64,000 bases of DNA from Silene latifolia (Eukaryota > Streptophyta > Magnoliopsida > Caryophyllales > Caryophyllaceae). The notes beneath the pieces are model-generated. The model worked only from the letters and a program-made list of their open reading frames with translations. It was not told the DNA's origin and ran no database searches. Where the stretch lies: NCBI RefSeq assembly GCF_048544455.1, contig NC_133538.1:434928311-434992310 (forward strand). The letters run 5' to 3'. Position 1 is the stretch's first letter; each line of letters starts with the position of its first letter. The translations under genes and the position numbers were made by a program. Below, piece by piece: positions 22,731-34,944 of the stretch.

Positions 22731-23519
22731 AATAGTCTTGGCCCCCATCTTCTCATTTGTAACAAAATCTTTCACGCAGACCTCTATTTTTCTTCCCTAT
22801 TCAAACACATTATCTAAAACAATCTCATCCCTTGAAGATCGATTCTTGTCTCCGAAACTTATCTCAAATTTATCCAACCAAGTGAAAAACTAAACCTCTA
22901 CTTCTAGAAAAATCCATCATCCAATGGAAACTAACCCTTGCACTTGACAATGTTGTTTATTTAGGAAAATGAAACCGATTTGAAGTTTATATATATGATA
23001 CTTGGGACTGAGAGTTTTTAGATTTTGTTCATTAATACCGGTTTGTTTTTCAATTGGTCAAGGAAAACAATAATATCTACTTTGCATAATCAACTCAATG
23101 ATGCAACAAATCTCCTTCTTTAGAATAACAACCATAATTTAATCATTGTCGGGTCAACTGGTAGTTACGTAGAAACATTTCCAGGTAGTTAAATGTTATA
23201 TCCCCCGGTCAAATTATAGACGTATCTTTGAATGTGAACCAAATTTCAACGCAATACTACATGGTTGGGGCTGCTTATGACACCCCCTATAACAATAGTC
23301 TTGCCTCCATCTTCTCATTTGAAACAAAATCCTTCATGCAGACCCCTGTTTTTCTTCCCTATTCACACACATGATCTAAAACAATCTCATCCCTTGAAAG
23401 ATCAATCTTTGTCTTCGAAACTTCTCTCAAATTTATCCAACCAAGTGAAAAACTAAGCCCTTACTTCTAAAAAAATCCACAATCCAATGGAAATTAACCC
23501 TTTCTCTCGACAATGTTGT
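22351..23519. repeat. 600-bp tandem duplication
   Basis: Copy 1 (22351-22959) and copy 2 (22960-23519) share nearly all landmarks: TTTAGGAAAAT at the start, TTTATATATATGATACTTGG, ACAATAATATCTACT, a CATCTTCTCATTTG block and GACAATGTTGTT at the end. Copy 1 has an extra CT microsatellite. No protein motif is evident; the 60-90-codon open frames in each copy are not convincing. Confidence 0.85.
22673..22725. repeat. (CT)n microsatellite
   Basis: About 26 CT units inside copy 1 of the tandem duplication; at the equivalent place copy 2 reads ACACCCCCTATAAC, so the expansion happened after duplication. Confidence 0.95.
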
Positions 23520-25148
<1,629 letters not shown>

Positions 25149-27774
25149 GCAGCAACAGTAATTAGTTTGCTCCATATAATTGAATAGTACCATTTTTTAT
25201 GCATGTAAATTTGTCATAAGAAAAGCTTGAGGGAGACGGTCTTCACTATGTTAGGGAAAGACTACTCTTACCCTTTTATGTGTTTTTAATGACTTTTTTT
25301 TAATGTTGATCGTTGCTTGAATTGAATCTTAACCTTATACATATTTCTATAATAAGTGTATCTAATTTACCTTCAAGCCTCATTCAAATCTATTTTATTA
25401 CTCGTGGTACCATTTTTACTTTAAATTGTAAAATAATCACACAATAAAGTTTTTCAAAACATTTACTCATTTGTCATAATATGATATTTTGATTCGCAAA
25501 TTAGCAGCAACTTTCTTTATCGTTTAATACTCCTTGAAAAATAAATATCAAACTTTGTACTTATCAATAATTTGTGAATATCTTATTTAAATTTTGATTA
25601 ATATACTTTTATATAATGACAAATGAATGTAAATAATATAATAATAAATTATCAATAGAAGTTTAAGTGTATTGTGATGGAAATAACTTTAAAATTAGTA
25701 GGAGAAATACATATGACATTTGAAAAATAAACTTCGTATTATGTATAATTAAATATGACATTAGTAATAACAAAAGACGTAGGGGCATATTTCAGCGTTA
25801 ATTTTACTCTTTATATGAGTAAATTCCATGTAATACGTATTATGCATGCACATTTGTCACAATCCAGTTCGGCCTAGGGCCTTTTAGCCTCATAATACCT
25901 CATTTTTTTAATCGGAAGTTGTTATAAAATTGGATATTATAAATATATCAAAGGTTTTTTTCCCCTTCTAATTTAAGAAAAAGTGAACAAATACTAATGA
26001 ATAATTTATTAATATTAATAAATTATAGATAATTAATTTATTTCCCGTTCCAAATAATAAAATTGTAAAATAATTAATTAATTCTCATTTCTAATAGGAA
26101 AATCATATTCCTAATTATAATAGAAAATTTTTAAATAATTATTATCTCCTAATTCTAATAGTATATTTAGGGAAAAGAAAGTCGTAATAAATTGTTAATT
26201 TATTTCCTATTTCTAATAGGAAAATTGTAAAATAATTAATTAATTCTCATTTCTAATAGGAAAATTATATTCCTAATTATAATAGAAAAATTGTAAATAA
26301 TTAATCATCTCCTAATTCTAATGCTAATAGTATAATTAGAAAAAAAAAAAGCCTCCTTTAGTTATATACTAGATCAATATGGCATGGTTGACTACTTGAC
26401 TGCTAATACTATACTTTCAAAATATCAATTCAAATTCAAAATCTATGTTCATTAAATTAACAGTCCTAATACTATATTTTCAAAGTGTTAGAATAATGAT
26501 TAGTAAAATCATCTTAGGAATACTAACTCGTACATATTGATTTTGCCACAATAGGTGTCTATCTATCTAATTGTTGACAAACTCTACCACTTCGTTCTAG
26601 TCATCTTTTTACTATTTTCGTGAAATTAAGTAATTCAACGGGTTGAAAATATCATATTATTAGGGAAATAAGGTTATGTAACTCGTAAATAAATAGACTT
26701 TATAGTATTATCACTTGAAAGTCGTTCATAAAACTTGTCTCTACAAAGTTAATATCAACTTTTAGAATGTAGTTAAGTTGTTGAGGCAGCGAATGCTCAT
26801 GCCATAAATTCTTGAGAAGGAAAAACATAAGAGGCTCATACCATCTTAAATAGTTCATTGTGTAATTGTATCACAATGATTCTTTTATAAGACTGTTCTA
26901 TAGTATATGACTTACCCAAAAAGAGAAATACCCGAAGTTATCTTCTTTTTTTTTCATGAAAAAAAAGTTATCTTTTAACATAGGTTGTCAATATATATTA
27001 AAAAAATTGAAACATAAACTAAACCCTCTAAATAACTTGCGACTAAGCCGACAAAAAATTCTTCTGCTTCGTAATACCTACAAATACATTAAAGCACATT
27101 GTAAATTTTAAAACATCAAATTATTAACATATAATGCCAGTATGTAAAATATAGTAATCCACGTCGTCTCGTGAGTAATATACTATGTGATTATGTAATC
27201 CAATGCATTTGTTTTAATTGTCTTAAATCACTGAAAAAAGAAGAAAAAAGAACACGTCATTAGAACTTTGTATCAAAATAAATAGTAGTAAAAACTAAAG
27301 CGTCCTTACATAGGTAGAACGTAGAAAGCAAATCATTACCCACAAAAAAAAAACAACTAAGCTAACCGAAGCAAGTAACAGTATACAAATACCAATATAA
27401 TTGAAAGCTAATAGTCTACAGACTACAAATATACAATCGATGATATGGGAAATTCTTTTGCTAAATTATTCCTTCGGACATGTGTTATATATGCGCAACC
27501 CTCTAAAAACATACGGTAAAAAAATTCATATACTACAAACTTTGACGATCGCCAAAATCCGAAGATGTCGCCACATCACAAATGCTTACTGGGACTATAA
27601 ACTTTGTAAAACATTAGCATTATTGTACCTGCGTCGCGTAAACAATAGCATTGTTCCTCCGTTGGGTTTTCTTACTCTCTCCCATTCATGTGCTTTAGTA
27701 ATCTCCACTTCCTACCATAAAAATTACAAAATCACATCATCAGAACTCAATTGTATACAATAAACAAATGTAAC
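25149..27774. other. AT-rich non-coding stretch with a local duplication
   Basis: No gene recognised. Near 26040-26165 and 26200-26335 a block is repeated in tandem (words CTCATTTCTAATAGGAAAAT and TATTCCTAATTATAATAG). A 120-codon frame at 27401-27763 has no recognisable motif and ends just before the CACTA element. Confidence 0.5.
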
Positions 27775-28291
27775 CACTACTACAAATACAAGCTATAAGA
27801 ACGGTCAAAAACCGTTGTTATATAAAAAAGCGGACGTTGTTAAAGCGTCCGTTGTAAAAGGTTTTAACAACGGTTGGTTTTCTTAAGGAAACCGTTGTTA
27901 AAAATATTAACAACGGTTTTAAGTATAAAAACCCGTTGTGGAAAGTGTGACTCAATTTTGGGGGGAAAGTTATAACAACGGGTTGTAATATACAAAACCG
28001 TTGTTATAACTAAAGACAACGGGTTTTTATACATAACCGTTGTTGTTTGTTCTTAAAAAATAAAAAAAATTAAATTAAATATTACTAGATGTATGCATAA
28101 TTACGGCCCGTTATAATTCCGATGCATGCATTTTTACTGACATCACTGTGCATATGAACGGACAATATGGAATGAGAAGGGTTAGTAATAAGATTTGAAG
28201 CAGCATTGAGAGATATGATGATGATTATGCATGGCACAACTTCCTAACATATATATTAATTAGAAAACAACTCAACCCACACATTGCTTAG

Positions 28292-28299
28292 TATAAATA
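28292..28299 (+). promoter_or_regulatory. TATA box of the gene inside the CACTA element
   Basis: TATAAATA, about 128 bases before the ATG at 28427; the intervening A/C-rich sequence looks like a plant 5' leader without an upstream ATG. Confidence 0.6.
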
Positions 28300-28426
28300 C
28301 ATTGTTTTATCTCAACTAACATTTCTATTATCTCAATATATACATCTCCAAACCCTAACTGCTAAAACAAACTCCAAATAAATAACCCTACTTAATCTTT
28401 CAAAACAAACTCCAAACTCCAACAAA

Positions 28427-28714
28427 ATGAATGATTTCATCCTTAAGACTCTTACTATGATCGAGAACAACAACAGTTTCATCCGCCGGTTGCTCCATAT
28501 TGAGGAAAGTTTCAAGAGCTACCTTGCGGATGCTCGATCCGTACTGAAGGACGCCAAAGAAGATGGCTTGACGGAGCAGCAGCAGTTGCAGCTATATGAC
28601 GATATAGCAACTGCTGAACGGAACATCCAAATAGCCAAGGAGGAGAGGAACGATATGATAGAGGAAAATAAGATCCTCTATGAAAATATAAGAATTGCAT
28701 TTTCATTAATGTAA
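28427..28714 (+). CDS. Small acidic coiled-coil protein inside a CACTA element
   Basis: This encodes 95 residues and is not a family I recognise. The context ACAAAATGAATG around the start is good for a plant start codon. The product is helix-favouring and highly charged: an N-terminal part (MNDFILKTLTMIENNN), then heptad-like runs around residues 20-85 with alternating Leu/Ile and Lys/Glu (for example LYDDIATAERNIQIAKEE). There is no signal peptide, membrane segment or zinc motif. A TATA box precedes it at a natural distance and an AT-rich tail follows. The base composition over the ORF is richer in GC than its flanks, which suggests a captured host gene rather than a transposase remnant. Confidence 0.55.
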   Translation: MNDFILKTLTMIENNNSFIRRLLHIEESFKSYLADARSVLKDAKEDGLTEQQQLQLYDDIATAERNIQIAKEERNDMIEENKILYENIRIAFSLM

Positions 28715-28743
28715 TTTTTTTTTTTTAATTTATGTATTTATAA

Positions 28744-28748
<5 letters not shown>

Positions 28749-28804
<56 letters not shown>
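28749..28804. repeat. (TA)n microsatellite
   Basis: About 28 TA units shortly downstream of the 95-codon gene. Confidence 0.97.
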
Positions 28805-28809
<5 letters not shown>

Positions 28810-30633
28810 TATGTTTATCTTGCTTCTTCATTGTTTTACTAACTAATTATGCGAACAATACTTAAACAAATAACATAATGGTCGATAAAAACACATACAT
28901 GCAAAAGAAATAATTAGAAAAAGAAAATAATTACGATGAAACTAACAGTGACGGCGAGATTTACCTGATAAATACAGAACGTAAGAGACGATGAAATCAA
29001 CAGTGACGGCGAGAAGATAAAGCGACGATGAGAAAGAGAGAAAGAGACGATGAGAAAGTGTGTGTTTTGTGTTTGTGTTTGTCTGCTGTGTTTGTGTTTG
29101 TGTTTGTGTATTAATAAGGGTTGTGTTTTGTGGTTGCAGCAGACTTGTGTTTGTGTGGTTTATAGTATGGGAAGGTATTGACAACGGTTATTAAACAACA
29201 ACCGTTGTCAAATATGTTTTAACAACGGTTGTAAAAAACACCCGTTGTCAAATATGTTTTAACAACGGGTTACAAAAGTAACCGTTGTGATTACTTTTCA
29301 CTAACTTTGCGCCAATTTTGCGCCAAATTATTAACAACGGTTGTGCATGTGTGACCCGTTGTTAAAACTAATAACAACGGTTTTTATAACCATACCCGTT
29401 GTAATTAAGTTTAGTAAAATTCGCGTCATACATTCTACAACGTCTATTGTGATTTTCGTGAATAATCGTTGTTAAAGGGGCGTTGTAGTTGCCTGGATTT
29501 GTAGTAGTGAACACGTACATTGAATTGCAGAAGAGATTATGAAAACATTCGAAAGAGAAAATAAAGGAAGCATAATTTGTAGAGACATCAAGTACAAATA
29601 CAATACATACAAAAATACAATAAAGATGGCAGGGCAAATAATATATATACACAATGCAATTATAGTATACGACCTATACATAAGAAAGAAGGTAAGAAGT
29701 AGTCATTGAGTAAAAGACTCCTTCCAGTTATATCTATAATTATATAATTATTATCTATAAAAAATAAAAAATTTAATAAGATATTTAGGTGTTCCCGAAA
29801 GGTTGGAGACTCTATAATCGCTCGAAAAAAGCTTCCTTTAATAATATAGATAGATACTAGATTTAATGCCCATGCGATACACGGGCCACTTGTAATATTT
29901 TGTCTTATAAACCACAGTTGAACGTCAAGTTATAAATAAATCAGTTTTATTAGCTTAGAATGAAACAGTTTAATATTTACGGAGAAACAGTTTTATTAGC
30001 TTAGAATGAAACAGTTTAGTATCACGGAGTAATTATTGACTTTGAATTTCGTTATAATTACAAGTTGTCAATTTTTTGGATTTTTATTCTAATTTTCTAG
30101 CAGTAGGTATTATGTGAGACGGTTCTTTTATGTAAAAATCCATAAAAAGATAATCTATTTATTAACAATAAATATTCTACCTTTTTACAAAAGTGGACTG
30201 TCTTATGACGTAAGACTGTCTTATACTCAAAATCTAATGCCTATTCAGCCTCGCAAACAATTTTATTAGTTTTTTTTACTTGGTTATTTTGCATTTATAT
30301 ACAACATACGAAATGGATTTGGGGTTCTTTAAAAAAGAACTCAACATTTTATGTAGTACAGAGGTGAATTACTATTTAATTTTCTCAGTCTTTTGGGTCA
30401 TCATCCAATTACAATATGAAATTTGTTTACTTACGGTACCCATATAATTGACTTGTAATTGAGAGGCATTAACAAAAATGGTAGTGGCGTTAACATTACC
30501 CTTAATTTTTAAGAAGATTTTAATTTGTTATGTTGTAGACTTGTAGTTGTGGCAAGTAGTATGTGTACGCCAATATATTGCTCAATTCACTTTCTCTTTG
30601 CTTTTTATGTGCATGATGAATTGTTATAACAGT

Positions 30634-30812
30634 TAGTCTTGTTGAAGACGGGTCGGAGCAAGTGACGGATAATGTCACTAACAAAATGAATAGGGGGGAC
30701 AAGGTGGGGGCACCCCCATGTGCTTCCCTCTCTCCTCTATTTGGGTCATTTGTGAGAGGAAATGGTATCCGTCACTTCAAAGTGACGGATATGTGCCGTC
30801 TTCAATGAGATT
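30634..30812. mobile_element. Short inverted-repeat MITE
   Basis: The ends GTCTTGTTGAAGACGG and CCGTCTTCAATGAGAT are imperfect inverted repeats; inside are inverted GTGACGGATA words. About 180 bp, no coding capacity. I could not identify a target duplication, so the superfamily is open. Confidence 0.55.
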
Positions 30813-30880
30813 TTGTGTTGTTATAGATATTAATTCTTCCGTTGGCTAAAGTGTAGGCAACGTCATACACGGGCAGTGGG

Positions 30881-31047
30881 GATCTTATGTCCCATTTGGT
30901 GTCCCAATTGGTGTGCCACTCCAATAACCTTCTAACACATCAACAAATTAATATAATTATTGCAATATTTTATTTTGCAACAAGTGATGTGTCAAAAGGT
31001 TAGTGGAGTGGCACACACAATGGGACACAAGAGTGGGACAGATGATC
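30881..31047. mobile_element. Short inverted-repeat MITE
   Basis: Inverted arms of about 60 bp: GATCTTATGTCCCA at the left and TGGGACAGATGATC at the right, continuing through GTGTGCCACTCCA. About 167 bp, foldback structure, superfamily undetermined. Confidence 0.65.
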
Positions 31048-32340
31048 TTTACTGAATATCGGGATATACTATAAATAACCTTAATCACTGGAAGTATGAA
31101 ATGTTGACCCGATCAATTCTTGGCCCCCGTTAAAAAAATTCAAGATCCGCCACTGGATAAAACTTCTGTACTTCTGTAGAAAAGAACATTAAATTGAAGT
31201 TTTTGCGCGAAAGTGGTGATTAGGCCTCATAACTTTGAGCAATTGTGAGATTAAGCCCCATAAGTTACAAATGTAGCAATAAGGCCCCATAACTTTGACA
31301 AAAAGTGAAATTCTAACCCTGTTTAGCTACAATTAAGTTGAGGTTCCTTGTTAATGACTTGTGAATTTGTCTAACACTCTTGTGTAAAATAGTGTCTTTG
31401 TATGCAGTTAGCAATTTATTATGGAATTCTGAAAGGATTACTTTTACAATATAAAAATTGTATTATTTAACGGAGAGTCGCCATAGAAAATAATGCTAAT
31501 TTTAGATAAAAATCCTCCTAAACTCTCAATCCTTCAGATTATTCCTGCACAAAAAAGTCAACAGTAAAGTTTTTCTTTAAGATGTTGAAATCGATCACAA
31601 AATGAAAAAAAACATTAGCAAAGATTACAACAAAATAGATTACTTCAATACTATAAAATTGCAAGGGCAAGAAGGGAAAACAACAATAAATCTCATGTTT
31701 GGAATTTTGAATGCTAAAAATCGATATAGATTTACACTAATGAAAAAAAAAAGAATATAACTACCTAAAGTTCGGGTGAAGAATTGGTATGGTACATGCT
31801 TAATTTTGCTTATAAAATCTCTTCCAATCTAACATCAAACTCTTGATATTCTTCTTACCTGAGATTAAAAGTAAAAGAAAATTAATTAGATTCACGCACT
31901 TGCAACAATAAATCATACTAAATGTACCAAAAAAAATAATAAATCTTGTGACAAATTCTAATTCCTGAAAAATAAAAGTATACATAATAAAGAAATGCAT
32001 TCAAATTACAGAAATTGTACGACAATAATGCACGATCAAGAATAACTGGGATAAAATAATACAATAACAAAAATATTTCGTTAATAAAGGAATTGAAATA
32101 CGAAAGAAAATAATAGAAAAAACGTACCATATATAATTGTGTTTACCAAGGAGCATTTATATACACACACAAATAGTTGTCTTATGTATATAGGATTGTA
32201 TGATGTAGTGGTTTCTTTCGGGCAGAGTTTTACATATCCAATTTTGTAGTGTAGTTTGCTTAGAGTTATACTAAATATTATCTCTTATTTCAATTATTTA
32301 TCTATTACTTATTTAATAATTAAAGTGGTTTGTAAGTATT
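31048..32340. other. Remainder of Helitron B, non-coding
   Basis: AT-rich. Around 31220-31310 the phrase CCTCATAACTTTG / CCCCATAACTTTG repeats in a short tandem. Short Phe/Tyr-rich minus-strand frames at 31800-32130 are composition artefacts. Confidence 0.5.
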
Positions 32341-32383
32341 GGACTCTTTGTAATCGCTCGAAAAAAAGCTTCTTTTATTAATA

Positions 32384-32432
32384 TAGATAGATAGATAGAT
32401 AGATAGATATTGATTGATTGATTGATTGATTA
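32384..32432. repeat. Compound microsatellite (GATA)n-(TTGA)n
   Basis: A GATA run starts at the Helitron B end and is followed by a TTGA run. Confidence 0.95.
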
Positions 32433-32778
32433 GTAATCATGAATAGTTTATTTATTTATTTATTTTATTATTATTTTTTAAAAAAAAAATTCACTTCTTT
32501 AACGCTCACTCAACTTGGGTATATGAACAGTTTTTTTTTTTTACTTGAGTACACTCAAACTGATTAGCAATGAACAGTGGTGGCATATCATTATTACGTC
32601 AGCATATGAGGTAGTTTGTAGAGGATTACATTTGCATCCGTGATTAGATTGCATAGTTAGCGTAAGTATGAACAGTATGCAGGTATTTAGTTTTCTTTTT
32701 TTATTCTCTCGCTCTTTTTTTTTTCTTGTCTTTTGCTCTTGTGTGGATTCTATTTATTTTGAGATTAGCCAAGCCAAA

Positions 32779-33203
32779 GGCTCTGTTTGGCAAAACTACC
32801 TAAAAAGGTAATTTGAAACCCGAAAAGATCTCAAACCGAAAAGAATCAAACCTGAAAAGGTAAATCGATCTGATAGTGAAAATTAGGAGCATATAAGGTA
32901 GCTGATTATATAAAAATGTGTTTGGCAAACTAACTGAAAAGGTAGCTGATTTTGGTAAAATGACATAAAAGGATATGAAAATTATTTAATATTATAGAAT
33001 AAAGGGGTAAAAAATGGAAAATAAGTCATTTCAGGTACCCGATTTCTCAAATGCTACCTGAGGTAGCATTTCATTTCAGGTACCTTATTTGACCAAATAA
33101 ACTACTTGCCAAGCACTTGCAAAAAAATCAGGTAGCTGAAATTTTGGTCAAATAAGCTACTTTGGTCAAATAAGCTACCTGAAATGTCGTGTCAAACGAA
33201 GCC
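32779..33203. mobile_element. Tourist-like (PIF/Harbinger) MITE
   Basis: The ends GGCTCTGTTTGGCA and the inverted TGTCAAACGAAGCC fit the GGSCYTGTTTGG terminus of Tourist elements. The 3-bp flanks are AAA on both sides. The interior repeats GGTAGCTGA and its complement. About 425 bp, non-coding. Confidence 0.6.
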
Positions 33204-33296
33204 AAACTATGCAACGTACTGCCATAATACCGTAACGCCTAAGTAACGTTGTATCACAAGTGTTTAAAGTAAGTTCGAGACGGACGTCGTTATTAG

Positions 33297-33761
33297 TAGA
33301 CCTGGCAAACGGGTCAACCGGGTTGGGTTCGGGTCGGGCCAGTTTGGGTCGGGTCATTTCGGGTTTCTCAAATTTTCGGGTTAGTTCGGATCGGGTCAGT
33401 TCATTTCGGGTTACGGGTCTATTTCGGGTTTGTTGGTCGGTGTGTTTGGTCAAGCGGGTCGGGTTAATTCGGGTCAGGCCATTTTCGGGTCAAAGATTAA
33501 GAGAAGAGAGGCATTTCAAGTCTATTAGGGTCAATTAAAGTTATATTTTGTTGGGTCATTTTCGGGTTGAGTGGTTTCTCGGATTGGTCATTTCGGGTCG
33601 GGTCTGTTACGGGTCCAAGAAAGCTCGGGTCATTTTCGGGTCGGGTCGGGTCACTTCAGGCTTCGGGTGTGATCCGGGTTCAGCAATTCGGGTCAATTTC
33701 GGGTCTCGGGTCATCCTTTTCGGGTCGGGTCAACCGGGTCGGGTTGATTTTGCCAGGTCTA
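33297..33761. mobile_element. hAT-type MITE filled with GGGTC repeats
   Basis: The inverted ends TAGACCTGGCAAA and TTTGCCAGGTCTA are flanked by the exact 8-bp duplication GTTATTAG (33289-33296 and 33762-33769), which is diagnostic for hAT. The interior is a degenerate tandem of GGGTCGGGTCATTTC words. The open frames across it arise from this repeat. Confidence 0.88.
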
Positions 33762-33825
33762 GTTATTAGCATTGTTCATATAACAAAGTTGAGGTCTTAA
33801 TCGGTTTTGGTAATCATTAATTAAT

Positions 33826-34591
33826 GGATGGTGATAGGGCGCCACCGGGTGACGCCGAATCTCGGCGCCACCATAATTATAGAAAAGAGAAAATTAAAAT
33901 TTCAGTTTTCATTTTTGCGCCAAATATTTAAGGGTAGTTATGTAAATTTATATCTATTTAATTAAAATCACTCTTTCTTATAATATTTTACACCAAAAAA
34001 AAATTATTTTATACTCTGTAATAACCTAATCTATACTAAATTATGATCTTCATCAGTAATTACTTTTTTTTTCATCATTGTATGTATTTTTTTCTTAATC
34101 TACTTCGTTTTTCATCTACTTGATTTTTTTATCTACAAACCAACGAAAGAGAAAGTTTAATACGATCCGTCGACGAAGAATGAACACACTATAAATATTC
34201 GATTGGGTCAGATCTGTTATCAACATGCTAGATACAATCACAACCTCACTTAACTAATGAATTAAAGTCTTCTTTTATACGTAGTAATTAAACTATGCGC
34301 ATCATATGAACTTGATCACATTCGATCATGGTCCAAATGGGAAGATCATATGGCCTTCTTTTCTGATTGATGAAGATCTTAAAAAATGCTACAAATATGC
34401 GTTAATAATGCATTAGAATTTTCTTTTCTTATTATAATAATTATAACTACAATTTCCTTAATTACCCTTTTTCTTTTATTGGTTTGGATTTCAAAATTCA
34501 AGGGAGGGAATGAAAATAAACAAGAAATTTACTATTATACCCCGGATGGCGCTCAGTTTAAGTACCACCCGGTGGCGCCACCTCATTATTC
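33826..34591. mobile_element. MULE-like MITE with GGCGCCACC inverted ends
   Basis: Inverted ends share GGCGCCACCGGGTG and a second GCGCCA block about 20 bases further in, over roughly 45 bp. The 9-bp sequence TTAATTAAT flanks both sides (33817-33825 and 34592-34600), as for Mutator-like elements, though its AT-only content weakens this evidence. Confidence 0.6.
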
Positions 34592-34595
34592 TTAA
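34386..34595 (+). CDS. Possible small membrane protein inside a MITE
   Basis: A 69-codon frame. Residues 13-37 form one hydrophobic helix (FSFLIIIIITTISLITLFLL), then a short polar tail with Lys, Tyr and Pro. The last codons run through the element end. No family recognised. It may be chance in an AT-rich region; the hydrophobic run comes from ATT/ATA codons. Confidence 0.2.
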   Translation: MLQICVNNALEFSFLIIIIITTISLITLFLLLVWISKFKGGNENKQEIYYYTPDGAQFKYHPVAPPHYS

Positions 34596-34600
34596 TTAAT

Positions 34601-34944
34601 ACGAAAGCTCAATATTGGGGGTGCCTGCAGTGCCTCTCCTTTCGGTGGATCATCATGCTAGTCGCTATTAAAAGAGCGTAGAGAGAGATATGAGTTCTTA
34701 TTAGTCCTCCTCTTTCATTGAGTCCCTAAGTATCCTTAAGGGTCATTGAATGGACTAAATGAATGGAGAGGAAATTGATTAAGGACTAACAAAAAGAAAA
34801 GGAAAAAAATTTGGATGGTTGGATTGAAATGGATGGTTACGATTGAAAAAAAAATATACTGATCACTAATCAGTTTTCTATACACTAATTAAATTGTCTT
34901 TCTCTCTCTAGCCCCTAATTAATCAATTTTGAAATTCAGATTTT
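34601..34944. other. Spacer with a weak inverted repeat
   Basis: No gene. TTAGTCCTCCTCTTTCATT near 34700 and AATGGAGAGGAAATTGATTA near 34767 are imperfectly complementary and may mark a very short MITE. Confidence 0.3.

Larger units (their letters stand above)
27775..29509 (+). mobile_element. CACTA transposon, non-autonomous, carrying a small gene
   Basis: It starts CACTACTACAAAT and ends with the inverted copy ATTTGTAGTAGTG. The 3-bp duplication AAC flanks it at 27772-27774 and 29510-29512, as expected for CACTA elements. Both subterminal regions (27800-28030 and 29175-29480) are packed with AACCGTTGTT / AACAACGGTT motifs in both orientations, the usual transposase-binding layout. There is no transposase. 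The interior holds a TATA box and a 95-codon ORF on the plus strand and a (TA)n tract. Confidence 0.93.
29857..32387 (-). mobile_element. Candidate Helitron B, non-autonomous
   Basis: On the minus strand it begins TCTATATTAATAAAAGAAGC (32387 leftwards). It ends with hairpin GCCCGTG/CATGGGC (29868-29886, one wobble pair) followed by CTAG at 29860-29857, with A before and T after. Its 5' end shares TTTCGAGCGATTA and GAGTCCAA-like text with Helitrons A and C. It abuts Helitron A with only six bases between. It has no Rep/helicase; the interior holds at least two MITEs. Confidence 0.6.

Noticed and set aside
27401-27763. 120-codon plus-strand ORF beside the CACTA element
   Set aside because: No motif, no promoter or conserved context, and composition like the AT-rich surroundings; length is possible by chance.
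31800-32130. Phe/Tyr-rich minus-strand ORFs resembling membrane proteins
   Set aside because: The hydrophobicity comes from T-rich composition; no start context and no continuation.
33175-33800. Arg/Ser/Gly-rich ORFs on both strands
   Set aside because: They are read from the GGGTC repeat inside a hAT MITE.
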